In this document: one piece after another, positions 9,320 through 18,639 of the stretch | How positions within the stretch are numbered: position 1 is the stretch's first letter | How the letters are laid out: every line of letters starts with the position of its first letter | Source: Deltaproteobacteria bacterium | Lineage (GTDB): Bacteria > Myxococcota_A > UBA796 > GCA-2862545 | DNA: 51,356 nt | NCBI GenBank assembly: GCA_007693595.1 | Contig: REDI01000022.1 | Coordinates: 1 to 51,356 of the forward strand | Direction: 5' to 3' | Notes under the pieces: model-generated | Seen by the model: the letters and a program-made list of their open reading frames with translations, nothing else | Told to the model about the DNA's origin: nothing | Databases searched by the model: none | Position numbers and translations under genes: made by a program

Positions 9320-10233
9320 GGGTCGACGAAGGTGCCTGGCCCCTGCTCGACGATCCTCGCGACCCTTGGTTCGAGACCTGGCCCGATGACGACCTCGGCT
9401 ACGCGGACCTGCACAGCCTGTCGAGCGCACGACCTGTGCCTGAGGCCGAGTACCGAGAAGCCGCCTTGGCGCTTCAAACCCTGCTCACCGAGGTCCTCCG
9501 CGGAGAGCGTGCGCTCGACCCCGAAGCGCTGCGAGCAGCGTGTCGGCGGGCCCAGGTGGCCTTTCAGGACGGCCGGGTCGACACCCGACCGCTCGTGGTC
9601 GGGCCATATCGGATCCCCGAACAGCACGTCGCCCGGATCGCCCTCGACGCCGATCCGGCGGCGGGTCTCTTCGGCCCCGACGCGGCGCTGGGCCCCTTCG
9701 AGGTGATCTCCGACCGACTCACCTCGGTCTACGCGCTGGCTCACTGGGCGACCGGCAAGCCTACAGAGCACCCCCCGCTGCAGGTCTGGCGTAGGGCGCG
9801 CCTGGCCCCTCCCCGGCGCGACCGCGAGGCGGTGACGGCGGCGGTTCGGGCCCCCCTGGGGCTCTGGCGCGTCTACGCCGAAGGAGCTCAGTGGCGCATG
9901 CAAGATCTCCTTGGCCTCTCGGAGCACCGGCGCCCTGCCCTCCCCCTCCCCCTGGACCATGCCGCCGGGCTCGGCCAGCTCCGGGACGGTGCGATGGTCC
10001 TCGCCCGGCTCGTACCCGTCAAGGACGTCGGCTTCTGCGCGTGGGCGCCCCTGGTCTTACCGGCCGATCCTCCTGTCGAGGCCGCGAGGGCTTGGCTGCA
10101 TGTGCTCCTCACCGCCCACCGCCTGCGCAACCGCCGCGCGACCCCAGCCGATGTGCTCCGGGAGCACGCCGCCGACTTCTGCCGACTCGCTCACCACTGG
10201 TGCTGGGCGCAGGGCCAGGAGCTTGGGCGATAG
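9316..10233 (+). CDS. Protein of unknown function coupled to WYL regulator
   Basis: 305 aa, not recognised. It starts at GTG 9316, overlapping the WYL gene stop by four bases, behind a run of G and AGGA that can serve as ribosome binding site. The protein is soluble-looking, rich in Ala, Arg, Pro and Trp, without a signal peptide or membrane helices. A possible WYL-like beta segment is not evident. Tight coupling suggests it works with the regulator, perhaps as a co-sensor or second subunit. That is inference only. Confidence 0.8.
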   Translation: MRVDEGAWPLLDDPRDPWFETWPDDDLGYADLHSLSSARPVPEAEYREAALALQTLLTEVLRGERALDPEALRAACRRAQVAFQDGRVDTRPLVVGPYRIPEQHVARIALDADPAAGLFGPDAALGPFEVISDRLTSVYALAHWATGKPTEHPPLQVWRRARLAPPRRDREAVTAAVRAPLGLWRVYAEGAQWRMQDLLGLSEHRRPALPLPLDHAAGLGQLRDGAMVLARLVPVKDVGFCAWAPLVLPADPPVEAARAWLHVLLTAHRLRNRRATPADVLREHAADFCRLAHHWCWAQGQELGR

Positions 10234-10368
10234 GGGCCGCGGCCGATCCGCGAAGCCGGCCTCGCCACGTCCTCCGTAATGCCGCCGGATCTCAGCAGGC
10301 TCTCGCCTACTGTCTCGACCGGGGTTCACGGCCCCGCACCGTGCTCAGTCCAGGATCCCAGCAGCCTG
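10234..10368. other. Convergent intergenic region
   Basis: 135 bases between the ends of two convergent genes. Short inverted segments such as AGGC-TCTC-GCCT are present but none has a convincing stem plus T-run, so no terminator is called. Confidence 0.5.
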
Positions 10369-11085
10369 CTAAGGACCGACGAGCATCGCGAGGTTGTGAT
10401 GATCCGCCTCGGTCAAGGCGCTCTCGCTCCCCGGCTCGACGCGGGGGAGAGGCAGCGAGTCTGCGCCCTCGACCACGTCGGGCTCAAACAAGAAGCGCTG
10501 GAGGTCGGGATGTTCGGGCACGATGCCGTGACGCGCCCGAATGGCCGCCGCCAGCCGCCAACGAACGACGGCGTCGAGGGCGACACCATATGGCGCGAGA
10601 TCATCCGCCGTGAGCCGCTCCCCGGCCAGGACCTTGCGGAGCTGGGGCTCGAAGCTGAGCAGGTCCACGCTCTGGCCAATCCTGAACCGATGGCGCGCCG
10701 CCCCCTCGAAATATTGCCGCGCCCGCACGCACGGGGCGGGGGCCGTGGCGCCCTCGGGGCAGATCGCCTGGACGTGCGCGCGCATTCGATCGAGCTGAGC
10801 GGCCGTCACCTCGCGCTCCTCAGGGTGCCCTACCTCGGGATCGAAGTCGAGCTCCGCAGGATCCTCCGTACCGTACGCCACCTTCAGCCACCACTGCATA
10901 CAGCCCTGGGTGCGCGCAGCGGTCGGGGAGGGATCATCCGCCCATCGCGCGGCGCAGACCTCGGCGTTCGGCGGCTCTTCTTGCACGGTCACCTCCCCTC
11001 CGAAGGACAGTCGCTCCTGTAGCAGCTCCAAGGGGTTGCACCCCATCAGCACCGTCGCCAGCGCCAGTTCCCGCCATCCGCTCAG
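10369..11085 (-). CDS. Putative lipoprotein with probable CTG start
   Basis: About 238 aa, function not recognised. A start at GTG 11052 would give an N-terminus of only MLMGC, too short for a signal peptide. Extending upstream in frame gives LSGWRELALATVLMGC, a plausible lipoprotein signal with lipobox LMGC. The only start-like codon there is CTG at 11085, which overlaps the stop of the preceding hydrolase gene as CTGA. The rest is helical and soluble, with four further Cys. It follows the peptidoglycan hydrolase directly, so a role at the cell envelope, possibly as partner or inhibitor of that enzyme, is a reasonable guess. Confidence 0.65.
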   Translation of the reverse strand: MSGWRELALATVLMGCNPLELLQERLSFGGEVTVQEEPPNAEVCAARWADDPSPTAARTQGCMQWWLKVAYGTEDPAELDFDPEVGHPEEREVTAAQLDRMRAHVQAICPEGATAPAPCVRARQYFEGAARHRFRIGQSVDLLSFEPQLRKVLAGERLTADDLAPYGVALDAVVRWRLAAAIRARHGIVPEHPDLQRFLFEPDVVEGADSLPLPRVEPGSESALTEADHHNLAMLVGP

Positions 11086-12890
11086 CGCACACCACCGACC
11101 GCGGTGCCGTGGTGAACCCGACGGTCCGTAGCATCGACGAGCTGCTGATCGGGGCTACCACCCGGCTCGTAGTCACTATCGTTGAAGCGGCCGAGGAAGG
11201 TGAGCTGCTGATCCCCCTCGTCGTAGGCCGTGGCCTGCACCCGATCGCCCCGGTTGCCCTCGACCAGCTCGAGGGTCCCGGTGCGCGCATCGTAGTCGCT
11301 GACGATAGCGACATGGCTGAAGTTCTGCCGGAACAGGACGATGTCGCCCGGACGGGGACCGAAGGCCTCGATGGCTTCCTTACGGCGGTCGCCCGAGAGC
11401 CTACGTAGATCGGTGGTCTGGTGCGGCTGCCACCAGTTGCCAGCTTGGCCGCCGATATACTTGCCCTGGGTGAAGAAGATATGCAGGCGGTAGCCCGACC
11501 AGAACACCAGGTTGCGGAGCATCTCGGTGCGAATGCCCGCCTTCTCGAACTGGAAGCCCACGAACATGCCACACCAGGCGTGCCGATCGGCTGGGTTAGC
11601 GAAGTTGGCCCGCATGTATTCGTCGACTAGCGGTCCCCGGTTGCTGCCGTTGGTCTCCCAGGTGCCGCCCCCGTGGATCGCTACGCCACGCAGGTACTCA
11701 TTCCGAGCAGACTTGGCCGCCAGCGCCCCGCGCTCCCCTGCGAGCCCCTCCCCGCGATCCGCGCGGCCTTCGTGGGACTGCTCCTCTTGGAGCTGATCTT
11801 GGACGTGCTCGAGGTCCTCGATGAGATCGTCGATCCGGCGCGCCGTGCCCGAGTTGAGCGCCGCGCGGGTCTGCGGCCCGACCCGGCCGTCGATACGAAG
11901 GCCGTTGGCGACCTGGAACTCGACGATCGCCAGTCGGGTCTGGTCGTTGTAGAAGCCCGTGATCGCGAGGCCCGCGCCGTAGTGGTTGAGCGCGTGCTGA
12001 AGCGCCTCGACCTCGGGGCCCTGGGAGCGGTGGGCGAGCAGGTCTGTGCCCATGTCCCAGGGGGGGCCCGCAGCGCGAAGCAGCTGCGGCGCGGGGCCTC
12101 CGGGGGGCTCCACCACCGGGGCCTCGCTCGCGACCGGAGCCTCTACGGCGACGGGGGCCTCGGCGGCGGCCTGGGGCTCAGGGATGACCTCGGTCCGCGC
12201 GGGAACGGGGGAGGCGGCCGAGGAAAGCAGGCGGCCTCGGGTCTCGGCGCCGACGACGCCATCGACACTCAAACCATTGCCGATCTGAAAGGCCCGGACC
12301 GCCGCGTGGGTCTGCGGACCGAAGACGCCATCGACCGTGATCGAGGCCCCGTGGTGCACCAGCGCCTCTTGCAAGGCCCGGACGTGGGCTCCCCGGCTGC
12401 CTGAGCGGAGCAAACCCTGACCCAGATCCCAGGTCGGGCTCTCGGCTGCCTCGGAGGGCTCTTCGCGTTCTGGCGCAGCGCGCGCCGCCGAGGGCCGGCT
12501 CAGCGCTTGCTTGGTCTGCGGGCCGACCAGCCCGTCGACCCGAAGCCCCCGCGCCGCCTGAAACTCACGGACTGCGCGCTCCGTGGCGGGGCCGAAGAGC
12601 CCATCGACCGCGAGCCGAGCCCCGGTCTGGTTGAGCGCCTGCTGGAGCGCCTCGACCGCCGGGCCCGAGCTACGACGCCCGAGCAGCTGATCCCCGAAGT
12701 CAGGGGAGGCGCTGACCCCCAGAGCATCGAGCATGGGGGTCTCGCTCTCGACGGGCTGCCGCCCGACCGACGCAGCGAGCTCTTCATTGGATGGTTGAGG
12801 AGCGGAGCGCTCCGTGCGTGGGGCGGTCCGCTCCGCCTCGGCGGTGGACGTACTGGTGGAAGAGCCTCCGAAGAACCGACGAAGAAACAT
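11082..12890 (-). CDS. Peptidoglycan hydrolase, three PG-binding modules plus CHAP-like domain
   Basis: 602 aa. Three PG_binding_1-type modules follow one another (coding about 12700-12500, 12430-12220 and 12060-11850), each with a core like VDGLFGPATERAVREFQ and VDGxVGPQT. The C-terminal domain is of CHAP/NlpC type: AWCGMFVGFQFEKAG (nucleophile Cys, codon near 11571), FSHVAIVSDYD (His) and LVEGN. It should cleave amide bonds in peptidoglycan. The start is ATG 12890, with GGAGG six bases upstream; a longer upstream frame is rejected. The N-terminus MFLRRFFGG with a Ser/Thr-rich stretch is not a classical signal peptide, so the export route is unclear. It is coupled to the lipoprotein gene downstream. 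Confidence 0.9.
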   Translation of the reverse strand: MFLRRFFGGSSTSTSTAEAERTAPRTERSAPQPSNEELAASVGRQPVESETPMLDALGVSASPDFGDQLLGRRSSGPAVEALQQALNQTGARLAVDGLFGPATERAVREFQAARGLRVDGLVGPQTKQALSRPSAARAAPEREEPSEAAESPTWDLGQGLLRSGSRGAHVRALQEALVHHGASITVDGVFGPQTHAAVRAFQIGNGLSVDGVVGAETRGRLLSSAASPVPARTEVIPEPQAAAEAPVAVEAPVASEAPVVEPPGGPAPQLLRAAGPPWDMGTDLLAHRSQGPEVEALQHALNHYGAGLAITGFYNDQTRLAIVEFQVANGLRIDGRVGPQTRAALNSGTARRIDDLIEDLEHVQDQLQEEQSHEGRADRGEGLAGERGALAAKSARNEYLRGVAIHGGGTWETNGSNRGPLVDEYMRANFANPADRHAWCGMFVGFQFEKAGIRTEMLRNLVFWSGYRLHIFFTQGKYIGGQAGNWWQPHQTTDLRRLSGDRRKEAIEAFGPRPGDIVLFRQNFSHVAIVSDYDARTGTLELVEGNRGDRVQATAYDEGDQQLTFLGRFNDSDYEPGGSPDQQLVDATDRRVHHGTAVGGVR

Positions 12891-13008
12891 CACGAGCCTC
12901 CAAAAAACCGACGCCGCGAGGAGGTGCGACGAAGACGACCCAAAAGGGATGACCACAGTGTAGAGCCCCCCAGCGCGCCTGTCTACTGAAAGCAGGACGG
13001 CAGAGCGA

Positions 13009-16000
13009 TCAGAGCTCCCCGGTCGCCACCAACAGGTCCACCGCTGCGAGCCACAGGGCAGTCTGCTCGTTCAGCCGCGTCAGCTCCGCGCTGCGTAGCC
13101 CGAGCTCCGCCTGCTCGACCTCCAGGAAGTTCGCCGTCTCCGCTTCGAAGCTCCGCCGGGCCAGATCCAGGCTGTCCTCGGCCAACGCCACCTCCTCGTG
13201 GACCGCCTCGACGGCAGCGCGGGCCCGGCCGTAGGCCTCCCAAGCAGTGCGCACTTCCTCGTCGACGTCCAGGCGTACCTTCTCGTTCTGCCAGCGGGCC
13301 TGACGCTCTTGACTGGCGGCAGCTCGAATCGCCGCCAGACGTGCGCCTCCATCCCAGAGGTTCCAGCGCGCGGTCAGCCCCGCGATCCAGAACGTCGTCT
13401 GGCCTGCGAAGCCCGGCGTCTGGTTCGCGACCCCCGTCCAGTTCGCGTCGACCTCGGGAAGCCAGGCGAGCCCCTCGGCGCGGACTTGCAGACCCGCGAC
13501 ATCTTCGCGAAGCTCAGACGCGCGCACATCGGGCCGCAGCCGGCGCGCTCGCTCCAGCGCGTCGTCGAGGGTCTGAGGCACCGGAAAGTCGAAGTCCTGC
13601 TCCAACTCGACGCTCGACGGCAGACCCGTCAACTTGGTGAAGGACTCCTGAGCCACGACGAGCTGCTCCTGCGCCCGCCGCAGATCCCGGTCAGCCTGCG
13701 CGACGCTCAGCCGACCCTGGAGCTCCGCTCGGCGCGTCGCGAGCCCCGCGCCGACCTGACGCTCCGCGAGATCGAGCTGACTCTTGGCGGTCTCGACCGC
13801 TTTCTCGGAGAGCACCACGGCCTGACGAGCCGAGAGCAGCCCGAAGTAAGCCCGCGCGATCCCGGCCCGGACCTGCTGGCTCGTGCGACGCTCATCGAGC
13901 GTGGCGGCGTCCGCCTGCTTGTAGGCGCCTATGAGCAGAGGGACCGCCATGCCGTTGAACAAGGGCTGGCTGACAGCCAACGCCCCATCGAAGTTCGATC
14001 CTCGCTGAACGATCGTAGGCTCAGGCGACTCGATGTCGATGGGGAAGCCGTCGAGAAACTCTCCGAAGTCGAGCTTCACGTCGCCATAGCTGTAGTAGTT
14101 GTAGTTTCCTTGAAGCGACACCCTGGGCTGGATCAAGGCCCAGGCTTGGAGGCGCTGGTTCCTTGCCTGAAAGGTCGACTCGCTGACGATGCGTAGATCT
14201 GGGTTGGCTTGCTGCGCCGCCAGCCAGGCCTCCTCGAGGGTGATGGCGTGCGCGGACGGCGGCAAGAGAAGCCATGCTCCGAGCGAGAGGGCGGCGATCT
14301 TGGCCGCGAGGGAGGCGAGCTCCTTCCGGCGCTGCTCGGTCGGCAGGAGCCGCCGGAAGTCGTCGTAGATGCTGTAGAGGGTCGGCACCATGACCAGGGT
14401 GAGCAAGGTCGCGAAGGCCAGACCGAAGATCACCGCCACCGCCATGGGACCCCAGAAGGCCGAAGACTGGCTCCCCAGGACCAGCCCGAGGGTCGGCAGA
14501 GGCACCACGCCCCCAACCCACCACAGATCGAGATCCAAGGCGATGCCCAAAGCCATCGGCACGAGGCCCAGGATGGTGGTGGCCGCCGTCAACATGACGG
14601 GACGAAAACGGGTCATGCCCGCCCTCACCAGGCTGTCGTGCACCGAGTGCCCTTCGCGCTGGAGCTGTCGCACATAGTCGAGCAAGACGATGGCATTGTT
14701 CACCACGATCCCCGCGAGGCTGATCACCCCGATGCCCGTCATCATCACGCCGAAAGGCGTGCCCGTAATCAGGAGTCCCCAAAGCACGCCGATGAGCGAG
14801 AGCACGACGGTAAGCAGGATGATCATGGGCTGTACGAAGTCGTTGAACTGCGCGACGAGCACGAGAAGGATGAGCACGACGGCCACCCCCATGGCCCATG
14901 CCAAGAAGGAGGCCGCCTCCTCTTGTTCGGTGGAGGATCCCCCGAGCTCTCCGCTCATACCCGTAGGGAAGTCGAAGGCCTCGATGGCCCGGACGACCTC
15001 TGCCTGCTTCTGCGAGACCGCATACCCTTCGAGCACATCGCCGGTAATGGTCACCGTGAGGGCCTGGTCGAGGTGAGCGACCGAGCCGGTTCCGCCCGCG
15101 AGCTCGTACCGCGCCACCGTCGAGAGCGGGATGGCGTACATGTCGGGATCCCGCTCCAGTCGCCCTGGAAGCTTGAGCGAGAGAACCTGCTGCACGTTCT
15201 GAGTGAACTCGGGCGCGAGCCGCACGACGACGTCATACTCCTTGTCACCGTCGCGAATGGCCGTAGCCACCGCTCCGTTGAAGGCGGTTCGCACCGTGTT
15301 TCCGATGAGCCCGGTGCTCACGCCGACCTGCTTGGCAGCGGCCCGATCCACTCGGAGCGCCAGCTCGGGCCGATTGACGCGGTAGTTGTCTCGAAGTCCG
15401 GTTACGCCTTCGATTTTGCTGAGCTCTCGACGGAGGCGCTGCGCGACCTCACCGACCTCGTTGAAGTCACGGCCCCGGACCTTGACCTCGATGTCATCTC
15501 CGACCGGCGGCCCCATCTCTTGGCGCTCCACCGTGATCTCGGCGCCGGGGATCACCCGGACAGCTTCACGGATCTCGAGGATCGTCTCGTCGGAGCTCCG
15601 CGATCGGGGAACCTCACCCCTCCGTGCAGAGGCCGGGTGGGAGAGGAAGTCCACCGTGATGCGAGCGGAGTGCGGAGAGGAAGACGAGCCGACCAGCGCT
15701 CCCCCGTTGCCCGATGAGACGCCGACCTCACTGACGTAGACATCGACATCGGCGACCCGATCGAGCATGCCCTCGATGCGACGCACGATCCGATCGGTCG
15801 TGTCGAGATCCGTGCCATCGGCGGCGCGGACGTTGATCGTCGCCCGGTCCGGCTCCGTCGAGGGGAAGAACTCGACCCCATGATTGAAGACGGCGTAGAT
15901 GCCGAAGGTGAGGACCAGCGAGAGGAGCCCCGTCGCGAGCGAGAGGTAACGCCAGCGGATCGACAGCGAGAGGAGCTCCTTGTACCAAGACATGACGCGG

Positions 16001-17550
16001 CCGGGCTGCTCGAAGCGCTCGCGATCGCGCTGCTCCATGCGCTCCACCGCTCGTTCGTAGGTCAGCTCCTTCTCGGCGTGATCTCGCTTGGGCGGTCGCA
16101 TGAGGCGGCTGGTGAAGACGGGAAGGATCACGAGCGCCACGGCCAGCGAGGCGAGAAGGACGATGATGACCGTCTTGGGTAGGTAGCCCATGAACTGTCC
16201 CATGATGCCGCCCCAGAAGACCATCGGGAAGAAGGCCGCCACCGTCGTCGCGGTCGAAGCCGCCACCGGCATGGCCATCTCGCGTGTGCCATCCACCGCC
16301 GCGCGCCATCGACCCTTCCCGAGCTCCAGGTGCCGGTAGATGTTCTCGACCACCACGATCGCGTTGTCGACCAGCATTCCGAGCGCTAGGATCAGACTGA
16401 ATAGGACCACCATATTTAGCGTGAAACCTAGCGCCTGGAGCACCGAGAAGCTCACGAACATCGACAGCGGAATGGCTAGGGCCACGAAGAGGCTGTTGCG
16501 GAAGCCCATGAAGAAGAGGATGACCCCGACCACCAAGAGCAGCGCGGTGAAGATGTTGTTCTGGAGCTCCTTGACCATGTCGTAGATGTTGCGAGACTGA
16601 TCCGCGAGGATCCGGTACTCTGCGTTCTCGGGCCAGGACTGGGCCTGGACGGCCACGACCTCCTTGACCGCGTCCGCCACCCCGATGATGTTCGCCCCCG
16701 TTCGCTTCTTGACCCGAAGCGAGACGGCAGGCTCCCCATTCATGCGAGCATAGGTCGTTCTATCGGCGATCCCGTCGCGAACTCTACCCACATCCTTGAT
16801 CCGCACAGGGTAGCCCCCCTTGATGATCAGGGGCACGCGCTCGATGTCTTCGGACTCGACCAGCTCGGCGGGGGTTCGGACCAGCAGGTTCGCGTCGCCG
16901 ACGAGCACATCGCCACCGGGGATGTTCACGTTCTCGCCATGGAGCGCGCTCACCACGTCGTCGAGGGAGACCCCGTAGTGATCCAGCCTGCCCGGATCGA
17001 GCAAGACCTGGAACTCTCGCTCGGTACCCCCTGCGATCTCGGCCTCGAGCACCCCTGGGATGCGCGCGACCTCGTCCTCGAGATCCTCGACCAGCCGCTT
17101 GAGCACCGTCTCGTCGTAGGGTCCCGCGACCGTGACGATAAGGACCGGGATGTCGGTGAACGAGAGCTCACGGACGCGCGACTCTTCCACGTCATCGGGC
17201 AGCTTGGGGCGGGAGCGATTGACCCGATCGCGTACCTGCTGGATCGCGTCTTCGATGACCACATCGGGCTCAAACTCGAGAAAGACGATGCTCACCCCTT
17301 CGGCCGACGTGCTGCGCATGAGCTTGAGCCCCTTGAGCCCCGCCAGCTCGTTCTCGAGGGGGACGGTGACCAGAGACTCGACGTCGCGCGGCGAGACCCC
17401 CACATAGGGGGTGGTCACCATCACGAAGGGCACCTTGACGTCGGGGGTCGACTCGCGCGGCAGCGTGATGTAGGACACCAACCCAAAGAGGAAGATCCCC
17501 AAGGCCATCAAGAAGACCGGCGCGCCATTTCGTACGATGAGGCCGAACAT
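13009..17550 (-). CDS. RND efflux pump fused to TolC-like outer membrane channel
   Basis: 1513 aa, one uninterrupted frame. Residues 1 to about 1065 are a complete RND (AcrB/HAE-type) permease: N-terminal helix, PRESTPDVKVPFV, TM4 motif GMLVDNAIVVVEN near 390-402, TM10 motif VVNNAIVLLDYV near 946 and the last helix ending MVPTLYSIYDDFRR. The AcrB proton-relay lysine of TM10 is not present at that motif. A second hydrophobic segment AAKIAALSLGAWLLLPPSAHA ends in a signal-peptidase-like AHA|I at 1102/1103. Residues 1103-1513 are a normal-length TolC/OEP protein with long coiled-coil repeats (LDLAERQVGAGLATRRAEL; WNLWDGGARLAAI). The gene begins directly after the TAG of the MFP gene. Processing into two proteins is likely but inferred. 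Confidence 0.93.
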   Translation of the reverse strand: MFGLIVRNGAPVFLMALGIFLFGLVSYITLPRESTPDVKVPFVMVTTPYVGVSPRDVESLVTVPLENELAGLKGLKLMRSTSAEGVSIVFLEFEPDVVIEDAIQQVRDRVNRSRPKLPDDVEESRVRELSFTDIPVLIVTVAGPYDETVLKRLVEDLEDEVARIPGVLEAEIAGGTEREFQVLLDPGRLDHYGVSLDDVVSALHGENVNIPGGDVLVGDANLLVRTPAELVESEDIERVPLIIKGGYPVRIKDVGRVRDGIADRTTYARMNGEPAVSLRVKKRTGANIIGVADAVKEVVAVQAQSWPENAEYRILADQSRNIYDMVKELQNNIFTALLLVVGVILFFMGFRNSLFVALAIPLSMFVSFSVLQALGFTLNMVVLFSLILALGMLVDNAIVVVENIYRHLELGKGRWRAAVDGTREMAMPVAASTATTVAAFFPMVFWGGIMGQFMGYLPKTVIIVLLASLAVALVILPVFTSRLMRPPKRDHAEKELTYERAVERMEQRDRERFEQPGRVMSWYKELLSLSIRWRYLSLATGLLSLVLTFGIYAVFNHGVEFFPSTEPDRATINVRAADGTDLDTTDRIVRRIEGMLDRVADVDVYVSEVGVSSGNGGALVGSSSSPHSARITVDFLSHPASARRGEVPRSRSSDETILEIREAVRVIPGAEITVERQEMGPPVGDDIEVKVRGRDFNEVGEVAQRLRRELSKIEGVTGLRDNYRVNRPELALRVDRAAAKQVGVSTGLIGNTVRTAFNGAVATAIRDGDKEYDVVVRLAPEFTQNVQQVLSLKLPGRLERDPDMYAIPLSTVARYELAGGTGSVAHLDQALTVTITGDVLEGYAVSQKQAEVVRAIEAFDFPTGMSGELGGSSTEQEEAASFLAWAMGVAVVLILLVLVAQFNDFVQPMIILLTVVLSLIGVLWGLLITGTPFGVMMTGIGVISLAGIVVNNAIVLLDYVRQLQREGHSVHDSLVRAGMTRFRPVMLTAATTILGLVPMALGIALDLDLWWVGGVVPLPTLGLVLGSQSSAFWGPMAVAVIFGLAFATLLTLVMVPTLYSIYDDFRRLLPTEQRRKELASLAAKIAALSLGAWLLLPPSAHAITLEEAWLAAQQANPDLRIVSESTFQARNQRLQAWALIQPRVSLQGNYNYYSYGDVKLDFGEFLDGFPIDIESPEPTIVQRGSNFDGALAVSQPLFNGMAVPLLIGAYKQADAATLDERRTSQQVRAGIARAYFGLLSARQAVVLSEKAVETAKSQLDLAERQVGAGLATRRAELQGRLSVAQADRDLRRAQEQLVVAQESFTKLTGLPSSVELEQDFDFPVPQTLDDALERARRLRPDVRASELREDVAGLQVRAEGLAWLPEVDANWTGVANQTPGFAGQTTFWIAGLTARWNLWDGGARLAAIRAAASQERQARWQNEKVRLDVDEEVRTAWEAYGRARAAVEAVHEEVALAEDSLDLARRSFEAETANFLEVEQAELGLRSAELTRLNEQTALWLAAVDLLVATGEL

Positions 17551-18639
17551 CTAACTGCCCCCTAGAGCTTCGTACTGTACGCGCCCCCGATCGCAGCACA
17601 CGCCTCGACGGCTGACGAGGACCGAGTCCCCGTCGATGAGCTCGCGGTGCCCGACCATAATGACGGCATCCCCCGGGGACAGTCCTCCTTCGACAACCAC
17701 CTGGTTGCGGAGCACCCGACCCAGTTCGACCGGGCGCCACTTGGCGCTGCCATCCACTTCGACGAAGACGCCATAGCCCCCAGGGGTCGAGACGATCCAA
17801 TCACTCGGAACCACGATGTGCTCGCCGAGCATGCGGCTGAGCTCGACGCGCGCCACCATGCCCGGAAGGAGCTTGCGATCGGGGTTGGGGACCTCGACCT
17901 CGACCTGGAAGCTGCGCGTGCGCCCGTCGCCCACGGGGCTGATCTGCCGGATCCGCCCTTCGAGCTGCTGCCCGATGGCGCTGGCGGTCACGACGACCGG
18001 GAGGTCTTCTTCGAGGGCCACGACCTCGCGGTCGGAGACCGCGAGCATGACCCGCACGGGGTCGAGCTGGACGACGCGGAGCAGCCCGTTCCCCGGAGGA
18101 GCGATCTCGCCCTCCTCGATGTTGACCGCGCTGACCACCCCGTCGAAGGGAGCGACGATGGAGGCGCGGCTGAGCTGGACCCGCGCCTGAGCGAGCCCGG
18201 CCTCGGTGACCTTGGCCTGGGTCTCGGCTTGCTGGAGCTGACTGGCCGAGACCGCGTCGCCCATGCGGCGCAGGCGCGCAAACTCCGCGGCAGCCAGCTC
18301 GCTCTGCGCTTTGGCCTGGGCGTAGCCGGCGGCGTGGAGCTGCCGGTCGACGGTCATGAGGGTCTGGCCCTTCCGAACCTCAGCCCCCGTTCGCACCGAG
18401 ACCGCTTCAACGAAGCCCCCTTGCGAACTGGCCAGGTTGGCGTCGCGCAGACCCTTGATCTCGCCGGTGAGACCCATCCGCAACTCGGCGGGTACATGCT
18501 GTACCTCCGCCACCTCGACCCGAGCCCCGTCGCTGGGCGCGCTGCGCTCCGTGGGCTCAGCCGAGCTCGCGGCCGTGCCGTCGACGCTGCAGGCCGAGAG
18601 GAGGGCCAAATAACAAAGGGTACTCAATCGAAGTGTCAT
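17551..18639 (-). CDS. RND periplasmic adaptor (MFP/HlyD family) lipoprotein
   Basis: 362 aa membrane fusion protein that should link the fused RND-TolC pump. The N-terminus MTLRLSTLCYLALLSAC has lipobox LSAC, so the mature protein is probably anchored by lipid to the inner membrane. The lipoyl half-motifs GGFVEAVSVRTGAEVRKGQ and IVAPFDGVVSAVNIEEGE flank a short helical hairpin; a beta-barrel domain (LPVVVTASAIGQQLEGRI, then VGDGRTRSFQVEVEV) follows. The ATG at 18639 overlaps the TetR stop (ATGA); a longer frame reaching into the TetR gene is rejected. It is the second gene of a TetR-MFP-RND/OMF operon. Confidence 0.93.
   Translation of the reverse strand: MTLRLSTLCYLALLSACSVDGTAASSAEPTERSAPSDGARVEVAEVQHVPAELRMGLTGEIKGLRDANLASSQGGFVEAVSVRTGAEVRKGQTLMTVDRQLHAAGYAQAKAQSELAAAEFARLRRMGDAVSASQLQQAETQAKVTEAGLAQARVQLSRASIVAPFDGVVSAVNIEEGEIAPPGNGLLRVVQLDPVRVMLAVSDREVVALEEDLPVVVTASAIGQQLEGRIRQISPVGDGRTRSFQVEVEVPNPDRKLLPGMVARVELSRMLGEHIVVPSDWIVSTPGGYGVFVEVDGSAKWRPVELGRVLRNQVVVEGGLSPGDAVIMVGHRELIDGDSVLVSRRGVCCDRGRVQYEALGGS

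Noticed and set aside
14209-15717. Long plus-strand open frame opposite the RND gene
   Set aside because: Antisense to the well-supported RND permease; product is a His/Arg/Asp-rich shadow.
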